Origin: Nonomuraea antri
GTDB lineage: Bacteria; Actinomycetota; Actinomycetes; Streptosporangiales; Streptosporangiaceae
Direction: 5' to 3'
Length of the DNA stretch: 64,000 nt
NCBI RefSeq assembly: GCF_013283785.1
Contig: NZ_JABCPZ010000004.1
Span: forward strand, 1-64,000
The notes under the pieces were generated by a model. The model made no database searches and was not told where the DNA came from. It was given only the letters and a program-made list of their open reading frames with translations. Shown one piece after another: positions 41,516 through 49,578 of this stretch. Both the position numbers and the translations under genes were made by a program. Position 1 is the first letter of the stretch; each line of letters opens with the position of its first letter.

Positions 41516-44500
41516 GCCTTCCTCCTGGCGCGGGCGGTCCAGCTCAAGGCAGCGGCGCGGGCCAGGTGCAGGCATGTCCGTTCGCTGGCCGGCGAGGGTC
41601 CGGCCATGCGGACGTGGTGGAGGTGCAGCAGATCAGGCAGCACGACGGCCGGGGGCAGTGTGCACGCCTCCTCCAGCACGCGTCGATAGGCGGCAAGCGT
41701 CTGCCTGCGCCGTACCCAGCAGGAGACGATCCGATCGCCTCCCAGACACGCGGCCAGCGCTTTGTGATTGTCGAGGTTGGCCAGGCTGACGGCTTGGTCG
41801 TAGGTGGCGCGGTCGGGAGGGGAGGCATCGGCACGCGAGTGGTCAATCAGCCAGCGCGTTGCAGTGGAGGTGTCGCCGAGGAAGGCAGCGGAGATATCGA
41901 GCATGCTGGCGGCGGTCATCGCGTACAGGTTGGGCCCACCCCGAGTAGTGGCCGCGGCCAGCTGGGCGAGGGCTGTGGCCGAGTCGGCGGCGAAGTACGC
42001 CTCGGCTGCGTCCATGGCGGTCGAGCCGCCGAAGCGGGCGGTCTCCGGGAAGTAGGTGTCCCACTGCACGCGTCCCGCCAGACCGGTATGACGTACTTGC
42101 TCACTCCACTCGGTCACCTCGGCGGCGGCGTCCGCGAACGCGCCGAAAGGCACGGTCAGCCGGATGCGGAGATGGTGATCAGGATCGTGGTAGCGCAGGA
42201 ACCACCAGCGGGTTTCGCTTCCGAGCGAATCCAGGAGGCGTGGCAGATGGCGAGTGAGGATGGCGTCGTGCCGGTCAGGGTGGGCGTACAGCTTCAGCGA
42301 CAGCCGCCCATGCTGACCGGGCAGGTAGCCATCCTCTCGGGAGGTCAATTCGCGCGCGAACCGGGGCGGCACGGTGGGCGGGCTGGTCATGGAGAGCGGG
42401 ATCACGAGCTCGTGGGCGCGGCCGTCGATCCACCCGCCAGCACCCGCCTCGGGGGCGGCACGCAGGATAGCGGTGCCGGCGCGGTCCACCTGGGTGCGTA
42501 GGAGGGCGCGGTGTGCGGGCTCGTTGAGGTCGATCCGGAGGTGCTGGTCACCGCCGCCAAGGCTGACGGTCTCGGGCAAGGCCACCTGTTCCCGCCATGC
42601 GGTCAGGGCGCTGTCCCAGTTCTCCCAGGCGGCCGAGGGCGCGGGCAGGTCGGCTGATGTCAGCCGCCACCGAGCGGGGGAGATGATCGTACGTCCGTAG
42701 CGCAGCGCGGGGACGAACGGCAGTGCGGACGCAGGACCCCAGTCGAAACCGGCGCACGGAGCACGAAGGGCATGCGGTGCCTCGAGGAGGAACCGCGCCA
42801 GTGGGTGCGTGTGCTGGATCAGGTTGACCGCGTTGAGGATCACCGGCTCGACGATGCGCCGGCGCGACAGCGACACGACGTAGACACCACGCAGGTCAGC
42901 GGTGATGGCGAGGTCATCCAGCGCGAGCACCTGTGCGCGGCCGGGGTGGTCGCCGATCGGCAACACCTCCGGCAGCATTTGAGGCGCGCGGGCTACATTC
43001 TCGGTGCCTGCGTACGACGCGGGCGCAGAAACCTGGACCGGGAGCGCATCCTGGGTTCCCGTGGGCAGGCTCGTATAGAGATCGCTCATCCGCTGCCGAC
43101 GCTCGTCATCGAACAGGTCCAGGAACCGGCCCGAGATGGTGCCCACAGCCCGCGACGCTCCGATGACGGCGAGCGTGAACTCTCCATCGGCCAACGCCTG
43201 CATGGTGGGCGCGTCGATCCGTAGGGTCAGCTCCGTGCTGGGTTGAATCTGCGCATCTGGGTTCACCCCGCCGAGTTCGGCGATCAGATCGTCGTCGATC
43301 ACGATCTCGCGCTGGCCGAGCATCGCGGCCTTGTACGCCAGCACCAGCAGCTTTCGGTCCCGGTCGATCAAGGCGTCACTCTCGGACGCGCGCACATCGT
43401 CGTACTGAGCGGGGTAGCCGAGCCCGATATCGGCGTTGACGGCGTCCCGAAGCGGAACCAAGGCTCGCGGGCCGTAGCGGTCCAGGAACCGGGCATGCCA
43501 GAGCATCCAGCCCGTGTTGAGGGCGGGGCGGCGGGCCAGACGGACGAGTGCGGACGCTGCTCGGGCCGCCTCAGCCGCCACGACAGCGGGTACTGCCACC
43601 TCCCCGTCCAAGCGCAGATCGACGGCGAGTGGCGGGCGCTTGGTGGGGTGGAGGGTCGCCATCGTGACGACCGCTCGCTCGCGATGGATACCCGCTGTGG
43701 CAGCGGACGCGCGGTCGTGGTCGGTGAGCTCGTCGGCGATCGTGCGCAATCCTTTCACGAGGTCGGCCACCTCGCCGATCGCTTCCGCGTTCACGGTGTC
43801 CAGCTCTCGCAGGAGGTACCGGAGTGGGTCGCAGACGGTCATCGGCGGGCGCAGGTTGGTGAGCAGGAGGCGTTGGGCCACCAGCTCGGCGATGAGGGCA
43901 TCGATGGTGCGTTCGGCAGTCCGCGGGGATGCGGTCTTCAGCCGGTCCATCAGGTCCGCGACGGGCAGCGGATGATGGGCCAGCCGGAGCGCCGTCCGTA
44001 CCGGGCCGGTGGCGCGCATGCTCACCTCTCCTGGCGCCCCGCCTACCTCCGTACTGGCGCGGTGTTCGAGCACCAGGCGGCCATCTCGCTCATACGTGAG
44101 GTTGTTGGCCACCACTGTCAGGTGTCGCCGCAGAGCCGGCTCGTCTTCCAACCGCTGAACGACAGCCGTGAGCCATTCCGCCGTGACCCGGGCTCTCGGG
44201 CGGTGAGCATCTTCGATACGCACTGCTGGGAGGTCCGCTGTGGCGAGAATGCGAGCCGGAGCGACCCCGGCGAAGAAGCCGAACGGTGTGGCGCGGCCTG
44301 AGGCGCGCAGCAGGTACCGCATCAAGGAGATCACCGCGCGACGGACGCTCCGATCAGACACTTGTCCACCGGAGCAGATCTTGAGCACCCACCGGGCCAG
44401 GTCGGGGCTGGCCTGGGCCACGGCCGTCGCGAAGCCGGGAATGTGCCACGTGCGAGCCAGCCAGGCCCGCCAGGAGGCGGGATCAGCGTCCGGGCTGATC

Positions 44501-44580
44501 AGGTCGGGCCACGACACGACCTGCCGGTCCGGCCGCCACGCTGCGGCACGCAACACTGCGGCGTCGAGGTATCGGTACAT
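41512..44580 (-). CDS. lanB: Full-length lantibiotic dehydratase
   Basis: 1022 residues. The N-terminal glutamylation domain carries the typical RYLLRASGRATPFGFFAGVA, and ARFLLEAPHALRAPCAGFDW lies further on. A C-terminal SpaB_C elimination domain begins near residue 760 (PGQHGRLSLKLYAHPDRHDA, ETRWWFLRYHDPDHHLRIRL). It uses glutamyl-tRNA to activate precursor Ser/Thr, then eliminates glutamate. It is the first large gene after the precursor, preceded by a stable hairpin. Size is normal for a complete class I LanB. Confidence 0.93.
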   Translation of the reverse strand: MYRYLDAAVLRAAAWRPDRQVVSWPDLISPDADPASWRAWLARTWHIPGFATAVAQASPDLARWVLKICSGGQVSDRSVRRAVISLMRYLLRASGRATPFGFFAGVAPARILATADLPAVRIEDAHRPRARVTAEWLTAVVQRLEDEPALRRHLTVVANNLTYERDGRLVLEHRASTEVGGAPGEVSMRATGPVRTALRLAHHPLPVADLMDRLKTASPRTAERTIDALIAELVAQRLLLTNLRPPMTVCDPLRYLLRELDTVNAEAIGEVADLVKGLRTIADELTDHDRASAATAGIHRERAVVTMATLHPTKRPPLAVDLRLDGEVAVPAVVAAEAARAASALVRLARRPALNTGWMLWHARFLDRYGPRALVPLRDAVNADIGLGYPAQYDDVRASESDALIDRDRKLLVLAYKAAMLGQREIVIDDDLIAELGGVNPDAQIQPSTELTLRIDAPTMQALADGEFTLAVIGASRAVGTISGRFLDLFDDERRQRMSDLYTSLPTGTQDALPVQVSAPASYAGTENVARAPQMLPEVLPIGDHPGRAQVLALDDLAITADLRGVYVVSLSRRRIVEPVILNAVNLIQHTHPLARFLLEAPHALRAPCAGFDWGPASALPFVPALRYGRTIISPARWRLTSADLPAPSAAWENWDSALTAWREQVALPETVSLGGGDQHLRIDLNEPAHRALLRTQVDRAGTAILRAAPEAGAGGWIDGRAHELVIPLSMTSPPTVPPRFARELTSREDGYLPGQHGRLSLKLYAHPDRHDAILTRHLPRLLDSLGSETRWWFLRYHDPDHHLRIRLTVPFGAFADAAAEVTEWSEQVRHTGLAGRVQWDTYFPETARFGGSTAMDAAEAYFAADSATALAQLAAATTRGGPNLYAMTAASMLDISAAFLGDTSTATRWLIDHSRADASPPDRATYDQAVSLANLDNHKALAACLGGDRIVSCWVRRRQTLAAYRRVLEEACTLPPAVVLPDLLHLHHVRMAGPSPASERTCLHLARAAALSWTARARRKA

Positions 44581-44605
44581 GTGCCGTTCCAGTAACTGTG
44601 GAGGG

Positions 44606-44642
44606 GCGCCCGGCCGGTCGGTGAACCGTGCCGACCGGGCGC
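44606..44642 (-). terminator. Attenuator-like hairpin between precursor gene and lanB
   Basis: In plus coordinates GCGCCC (44606-44611), a GGCC bulge, GGTCGG (44616-44621), 9-nt loop, CCGACC (44631-44636), GGGCGC (44637-44642). Twelve pairs lie in the 94-bp gap between the precursor's stop and the lanB start. Such hairpins often lower read-through so that far more precursor than enzyme is made, or stabilise the precursor transcript's 3' end. Confidence 0.65.
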
Positions 44643-44674
44643 TCGGGTTCAGAAGAGGGATCCCACCGCGGCGT

Positions 44675-44882
44675 CTACGTGCCGCAACTGACGCACGCGG
44701 TCCCGCACGTTGAGTTGCAGCCGTCGTCGGTCATGCGGATGAGCTGCTCGGCGGCCACACCGGACTCGACGATGGACACATCCAAGTCGGGCGAGCCAGT
44801 CGGCGTCCCAGCCTTGGGTATCCCGGGATTCGCGTCCGGGCGGGATGAGCGTTGCCGCCCCTCCGGTCGGGCGAGTGGTCAT
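44675..44882 (-). pseudogene. FxLD-family lanthipeptide precursor, apparent single-base frameshift
   Basis: It starts at ATG 44882 (MTTRPTGGAATLIPPGRESR, DTQGWDADWLA). The expected continuation DLDVSIVESGVAAEQLIRMT, DDGCNSTCGTACVSCGT and stop (44675-44677) lies in the +1 frame. Removing one C from the CCC run at about 44787 joins both halves. The leader motif L-D-V-x-I-V-E-S-G and the short Cys/Ser/Thr-rich core are characteristic of FxLD precursors. The core has four Cys plus Ser/Thr for rings. Either the producer has lost the peptide or the base is a sequencing error, because all enzymes around it are intact. Confidence 0.8.
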
Positions 44883-44962
44883 GAAGGTCTCTCCTTCGGT
44901 TGGGTGATGGGGGTTCCCCGGTGCTCACTGCAGGTCGGTCGACCCTCCGGGAGCCCGGTGGT

Positions 44963-46171
44963 CTAGGGCCAGGTGACGACGACAGTTCCGTGCCGCTTGG
45001 CGATGACGGCGCTGGAGTGAGCCGCCGGCTCGGCAGGTTTGGGGAGGTATTCGATGGATGCTGCGCCGCGCCGGTGGTACTTGCTCGCCCATCGGCGCAG
45101 CAGCTCCACGTACCGGCCGGCAAGCTCCTCGGCCGACGGACCGTGCGCGTAGACGCCGCTCTCGTATCCGCTGCTCATGTCGTCGTTCGGGCGTGCAGCG
45201 CGATAGGCGAAGCTGTCGCTGCCGATCAGTACGGGCACTCCTCGGAGAGCAGGACGGGAGAGGAGGCCCTGATCGATGACTTGCTGGTCGGCGTGCAGCA
45301 ACGCCATGTTCGGATCATTCGTGAGCAGGAACAGCATCTGCTCGTCGGGCATGTCGAACACGGCACCGGACCAGCGTTCGATCTTCGGCAGGTGCAGCGC
45401 GCGGCGCGCCGCCGCCACATCGATCTTGAGGTCCTCGTCATCCAGACGCAGCACCACCCCGTCGTCGATCGTGACGTTCCGTTCGGTGTGGGAACCGGCT
45501 CCTTGGAACGGCACGAAGACGCACAACCCGTAGCCGCGGCTGACCAAGCTGCCCCGGCTGTCGCGATCGAACGCGATCCAGCGCGTCGTACCTTTCAGCC
45601 GGAGCGGGACGACGATCCGGCCATCGTCGGTGAGCTGGTCGATCCACGCGGGCGGTATGTCCCAGCTTCCGGCCGTGACGATGATCCGGTCGAACGGAGC
45701 AGCCTCGGGGACGCCTTCTTCCGCGTCGGCCAGTACGACGTCGACGCGGTGGTAGCCGGCCTCGTTGAGGAAGGTGCTAGCGCGCTCGACGATGTCGGGG
45801 TCGATGTCCACCGAGGTGACGTGTCCGCTGCCGCCAACGAGTTCGGCGAGCAAGGCCGCGTTGTAGCCGCCGCTTCCCACCTCGCACACGCGCATGCCGG
45901 GTTTGACCTCGGCCGCTTCCAGCATGGTGGCCTGGAGGTGAGGGGCGGATACGGAGCTGAGCGTCAAGCCGTCGTCGCCACGCTTGACGATCGGCGCGTT
46001 GTCCACACCGTAGGCGACTTGCAGCGACTCGCCTGGAGTGAACAGGTGGCGCGGCACGGCGGCGAAGGCAGCGGCTACGGGTTCAGACTGGATCGCCCCT
46101 TGATCGCGTAGCTCGCGCACCATCATGGTGCGTAGCGCGGCGATGTCCTGGACGTCGTTGTCGGTGACCAA
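44963..46171 (-). CDS. Methyltransferase of the FxLD lanthipeptide system
   Basis: 402 residues from GTG 46171. The PCMT-like core (VPRHLFTPGESLQVAYGVDN, VCEVGSGGYNAALLAELVGG, FDRIIVTAGSWDIPPAWIDQ) is joined to the ~190-residue FxLD-type C-terminal domain. The SAM loop reads VGSGGYN where the 8786-10003 homologue has IGAGTGIN. It is predicted to methylate an Asp carboxylate of the precursor, either as a final ester or on the route to an imide/isoAsp. It opens the operon, 80 bp upstream of the precursor gene. Confidence 0.9.
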   Translation of the reverse strand: MVTDNDVQDIAALRTMMVRELRDQGAIQSEPVAAAFAAVPRHLFTPGESLQVAYGVDNAPIVKRGDDGLTLSSVSAPHLQATMLEAAEVKPGMRVCEVGSGGYNAALLAELVGGSGHVTSVDIDPDIVERASTFLNEAGYHRVDVVLADAEEGVPEAAPFDRIIVTAGSWDIPPAWIDQLTDDGRIVVPLRLKGTTRWIAFDRDSRGSLVSRGYGLCVFVPFQGAGSHTERNVTIDDGVVLRLDDEDLKIDVAAARRALHLPKIERWSGAVFDMPDEQMLFLLTNDPNMALLHADQQVIDQGLLSRPALRGVPVLIGSDSFAYRAARPNDDMSSGYESGVYAHGPSAEELAGRYVELLRRWASKYHRRGAASIEYLPKPAEPAAHSSAVIAKRHGTVVVTWP

Positions 46172-46298
46172 GGTTGGGTCCCCCTCTGGTTGTCGGGCTG
46201 AGCAACTGGTTGATGGTGGCGTTGGCGGGTTGCTACGCCGGTCAGCCGCGCCGGGGCTTGAGGCAGTTGGGCGTGATCATTCTGGGTATCCGTCCAAG

Positions 46299-46325
46299 CA
46301 CTGTCAGCGAATGTCACCGACAGTG
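46299..46325. promoter_or_regulatory. Inverted repeat in the divergent lanthipeptide/cutA promoter region
   Basis: CACTGTC (46299-46305), 13-bp spacer, GACAGTG (46319-46325). The arms are perfect and about two helical turns apart centre to centre. It lies between the methyltransferase start (46171) and cutA start (46398). It is a candidate binding site for the XRE-TPR regulator encoded next to cutA, or for another cluster regulator. Confidence 0.45.
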
Positions 46326-46397
46326 AATTCGATGGAACCCCGCGCGGCTAGAGGAGGGCAGAGGAGGTGATCGTTTCAACGACGTACGCTCGGAGCC

Positions 46398-46733
46398 ATG
46401 ACCCGCCATGTCGAAGTCCGCGTGACCGCGGACACCCGGGAAGAGGCCGAGCGCATCGTCAACGCAGCGGTCGCGGGCCGGGTGGCCGCCGGCGCTCAGA
46501 TCAGCGGCCCCATCGCCTCCACCTACTGGTGGAAGGGCGAGATCCAGCGGAACGACGAGTACGTGATTCTCATGAAGAGCACGACGGACCGGCTCGATGA
46601 CCTCATCGTGGTCGTCAAGGAGGCTCACTCCTACGAGACGCCGGAGATCGTGGCCGCCCCCATCGAGGGTGGGCTCGCCGACTACCTGGACTGGATCACA
46701 GAGGAGACGACTGGCTCGCCGAAGGCCGAGTAG
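46398..46733 (+). CDS. cutA: CutA1 divalent-ion tolerance protein
   Basis: 111 residues (MTRHVEVRVTADTREEAERI). The CutA1 pattern is present: INAAVAGRVAAGAQISGPI-like segment, STYWWKGEIQRNDEYVILMK, the helix TTDRLDDLIVVVKEAHSYET, and PEIVAAPIEGGLADYLDWI. It forms very stable trimers. The copper-tolerance role is historical and the molecular function is open. Its 3' end overlaps the convergent XRE-TPR gene by 38 bp, giving possible antisense interference. Confidence 0.93.
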   Translation: MTRHVEVRVTADTREEAERIVNAAVAGRVAAGAQISGPIASTYWWKGEIQRNDEYVILMKSTTDRLDDLIVVVKEAHSYETPEIVAAPIEGGLADYLDWITEETTGSPKAE

Positions 46734-48024
46734 CGGCGTACTCGGTGCGGAACTCCCTCGCGACTTGAGTCCGTGAAGGCTTGAGTTCCGTGGCGACGTT
46801 GTCGAGACGTTCCCAGCCGAGCGGAAAGCCCATCGCGGTGGTGGCGTCGAGAGCGGATCGTGCGCAGTTGACCGCCTCGGTGACGTCTCCGAGGCGGTAT
46901 TGCGCGAGTGCCATCTCGGCTTTGACGACGCACAGCTTCTTGATCTCTGTCGTCGGCCCGAGGTGCAGCGCGATCTCGTCCATGGCGGCGACGGAGTCGT
47001 CTTGACGTCTGAGCCGTGAGTAGACGGTCAGCGTCATGGACGCGAAGCGCCCCGGGTCGAGGAAGTACGTCCACGGACGCGCGTTGAAGTCAGCGCCTGC
47101 ATAGGCATCCGCCGCTTCGCGGATCGAGGACAACGCGGTGCGCTGGTCTCCGAGGAGTGCCGTCTCCTCAGCGAGACGAGCCAGCAGCCAGGCCCGTGTT
47201 GCGGGATCACCGTCGCCGAGCCGGTCGAGCCCTGCACGGATGAGCCGAGTGCTCTGAACCCTGTTCCCGCCCACCATGTACGAGCGGTACCCAGCCATGC
47301 ATGCGGCGATGGAGCCGTCATTCGCGTGCTTCGCCGCGACGTTTGCCAGCTGGGTGTATGCGGCCGTCATTCGTTCGTCGCCCTGTTCCCAGGCGAACCA
47401 CGCGGCCAGGATGGCGCCTTCTCCGGCGACCACCGCCAACCGGCGTCGGCGATCGTCCGCCAGGCGGCCTTCCAGCAGGGCGCTTACCTCGTTCAAGTGG
47501 ACAACCAGCGCGGGGTAGAGAGACTTGCCCGGTATGTGCTCTTCGAGCCGGTGGAAGCCCTTGGTTCGGTCTTCGACGTGAGCAACGGTGGGATCGTCTG
47601 GCCGGTGGTCTCCGCTGATGGCACGGATGAGGCGTTGGGCTGGATCAAGCGCCGCACCCGCCGTGGCGGTCGCGGCCAACTGCAGAACGGTTCGGCGGTC
47701 CACTCGGTGATTGAGCCTCCCTACTGTCCAGGCGAGTGCCAGGTGGTCACTGGACGGCTCAGCCTGCGCTTCGGTCGTCGGTTCCGGATTTCGTGCCCAT
47801 ACACATCGGTAGAGCTCGGCGTACAGCGTGCCAGGCTGGTGCGTTCCGGCCTCATGAAAGCGGATCTCCCGGATGATCGAGCTTCGGCTCGGCAGCATGG
47901 AACGCGTCTTGGGGCCGGCCGCGAGCTCGAGCTGACGCGCCAACTCGTTCTGGGTCCACAATCGGCGGACTCGCTTCGTTCGGATGTCCTCCGCCCACTC
48001 GGGCCTGACACCGTTTTCGCTCAT
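46696..48024 (-). CDS. XRE-family regulator with TPR sensor domain
   Basis: 442 residues. The N-terminal HTH region (WAEDIRTKRVRRLWTQNELA, RQLELAAGPKTRSMLPSRSS, GTLYAELYRCVW) is followed by a linker ending LQLAATATAGAALDPAQRL and a ~300-residue TPR array (LAVVAGEGAILAAWFAWEQG, ATRAWLLARLAEETALLGDQ, AMDEIALHLGPTTEIKKLCV). Actinobacteria use this layout widely, often beside RiPP or secondary-metabolite clusters. Its nearness to the FxLD cluster and to an HATPase gene fits the common regulator/anti-sigma pairs. The partner signal is unknown. Confidence 0.85.
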   Translation of the reverse strand: MSENGVRPEWAEDIRTKRVRRLWTQNELARQLELAAGPKTRSMLPSRSSIIREIRFHEAGTHQPGTLYAELYRCVWARNPEPTTEAQAEPSSDHLALAWTVGRLNHRVDRRTVLQLAATATAGAALDPAQRLIRAISGDHRPDDPTVAHVEDRTKGFHRLEEHIPGKSLYPALVVHLNEVSALLEGRLADDRRRRLAVVAGEGAILAAWFAWEQGDERMTAAYTQLANVAAKHANDGSIAACMAGYRSYMVGGNRVQSTRLIRAGLDRLGDGDPATRAWLLARLAEETALLGDQRTALSSIREAADAYAGADFNARPWTYFLDPGRFASMTLTVYSRLRRQDDSVAAMDEIALHLGPTTEIKKLCVVKAEMALAQYRLGDVTEAVNCARSALDATTAMGFPLGWERLDNVATELKPSRTQVAREFRTEYAATRPSASQSSPL

Positions 48025-48278
48025 TTGGGCTCACTTATACGCCGGTGCTATCGAGGGTCCTCCTGAAACCTCCTCCAGTCTCTTCCTGACAAGCCCTATT
48101 TCGCAGGTGTTCGCTTTCGGTGACCGGATCGCTACTCGGGTGCAAAGCGCGGACGTCGGTCGAGAATGCCCAGCATCCCCTGCGACTGGACGACTTGACC
48201 ACCGATGCGGAGTCGCGCCCCCATGGGGCGGTCGCATCCACCCCGGATGCGCCACCGACGACAGGAGGAACATCGCGA

Positions 48279-48761
48279 ATGATCGTCATGATGAACCCGC
48301 CGGATCGACGGGAATGGATGCGTGCGCCTGATCGAATGGCGTGGCGCGGCGTGTTCGCTGGTGAACACGATCAGATAGGCGAGGCCCGGCGCATGGTCGA
48401 GGCGTTGTTCGCTGGAACAGGCCGAGAGGACGACGCCGGACTTATCGTGTCGGAACTCTCGACGAACGCCATACTGCACACTCGCTCCGGCAGCGCCGGA
48501 GGCTGGTTCGGCGTCGAGGTCCGCCTCCCGGAGGATGGTCCGGCCTACCTCGGAGTCTCTGATCTCGGGGGAGCGGGGAGACCACTGCTCGAGCGTCAGC
48601 GGGCCGAAGGACAGCTGGCCGTGGGCGGATTCGGGCTCATGATCGTCAGGGATCTCGCCGTGAAGCTCTCTCAGGTCGGTTCTCCCGCGATCGGGCACAC
48701 GGTCTGGGTCCACCTCGATCTCAAGGCCAAGGACGAGCACGTGGGGGTCGCAGCGGAATGA
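48279..48761 (+). CDS. HATPase-like ATP-binding protein (RsbW-type)
   Basis: 160 residues from ATG 48279, preceded by AGGAGG. The N-box is LIVSELSTNAILHTRSGSAG, followed by G1-like VSDLGGAGRPLL and G2-like QLAVGGFGLMIVRDLAVKLS. This is the GHKL fold of anti-sigma factor kinases and of the many ATP-binding regulators of actinobacteria that accompany XRE regulators. It may phosphorylate an anti-sigma antagonist, although the only one seen is the broken STAS gene at 3.3 kb. It overlaps the next gene by ATGA. Confidence 0.88.
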   Translation: MIVMMNPPDRREWMRAPDRMAWRGVFAGEHDQIGEARRMVEALFAGTGREDDAGLIVSELSTNAILHTRSGSAGGWFGVEVRLPEDGPAYLGVSDLGGAGRPLLERQRAEGQLAVGGFGLMIVRDLAVKLSQVGSPAIGHTVWVHLDLKAKDEHVGVAAE

Positions 48762-49135
48762 GATGGTCGGCCTGCTGCTATCAGGCCGACCTTCAACGTA
48801 CGGAGAAGTCTTCACAACGAAGAGAGGCGATCTTGCAGACCCTGGATTTCGAGAACGTTCTCGAAAGGCTCTACCCGTGGTACGAGGACGACGTGCGCGC
48901 CAAACTGTTCGCGTTGCTATGCGATGTGACCTTCGTCTACGCAAGTAGCGACGAGAGCGCCCGCTTCGACCTCAGCCTCGACTGCGCCCTCGACGCCATA
49001 GCCGAAAACGTCCACGAGATGCGGGCTGAGCACCGCCTCAGCCCGCTATCCGTTCTTCTGCCCGCTGTCAGTCGGTCGGGTACCGGTGAGTCTCGGCCGA
49101 CAACGGCGATGCGGAAGGTGATGTCTGAACCCTGA
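48758..49135 (+). CDS. Hypothetical protein coupled to the HATPase gene
   Basis: 125 residues from ATG 48758. An internal TTG near 48834 (LQTLDFENVLERLYPWYEDD) with GAGAGG upstream is a credible later start. Content: AKLFALLCDVTFVYASSDES, FDLSLDCALDAIAENVHEMR. No domain recognised. The HATPase coupling suggests a partner or target protein. Confidence 0.45.
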   Translation: MRWSACCYQADLQRTEKSSQRREAILQTLDFENVLERLYPWYEDDVRAKLFALLCDVTFVYASSDESARFDLSLDCALDAIAENVHEMRAEHRLSPLSVLLPAVSRSGTGESRPTTAMRKVMSEP

Positions 49136-49194
49136 ACGGTGTGATCAGCGGTGCCTGCTCGATCTACGGGCGGGCGCCGCACACCGGCTTGGGA

Positions 49195-49467
49195 TCAGGT
49201 GCTCGGCTGCTCACCGTCGATCTTCGCTAGCCGATCGCGATACCAGTTGGCATGCGCGTTGCTGCCTTGCTTGCCCGGGGACAGCTTGATGATCGCGTGA
49301 TCGTCCGGACCTCCGCTCAGGTAGGTCTCGGAGATCACATACGGGGTGCCGTCCAGACGGAAGCGGACGCTTCCGTCTGAGTAGGCCAGAATGCGCACTC
49401 TCCGGCCGTCGGGAAGATCCAAGCCTTCAGAGAACGTGATCTCCGGGGCATCGGGGTTTCGTGCCAT
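49195..49467 (-). CDS. Small hypothetical protein
   Basis: 90 residues from ATG 49467 with GGAGG upstream (MARNPDAPEITFSEGLDLPD, GRRVRILAYSDGSVRFRLDG). It is beta-rich at the N-terminus with a short charged helix near the end (NAHANWYRDRLAKIDG). It has good codon bias and a clean ribosome site. No family recognised. Confidence 0.6.
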   Translation of the reverse strand: MARNPDAPEITFSEGLDLPDGRRVRILAYSDGSVRFRLDGTPYVISETYLSGGPDDHAIIKLSPGKQGSNAHANWYRDRLAKIDGEQPST

Positions 49468-49578
49468 AACAGACCTCCTTGGGTCATACAGGCTCTGCCG
49501 ATGAAACCCACGGTATGCCCAGACAAGATCAGAGTCACGAAGACGGAGACTTTGGCGAACCTTTCCTCGAGATGTTGG

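Noticed and set aside
44649-44882. Uninterrupted 77-residue ORF as the precursor
   Set aside because: After residue ~32 it becomes Arg/His-rich nonsense. The conserved FxLD leader end and Cys-rich core are in the other frame.
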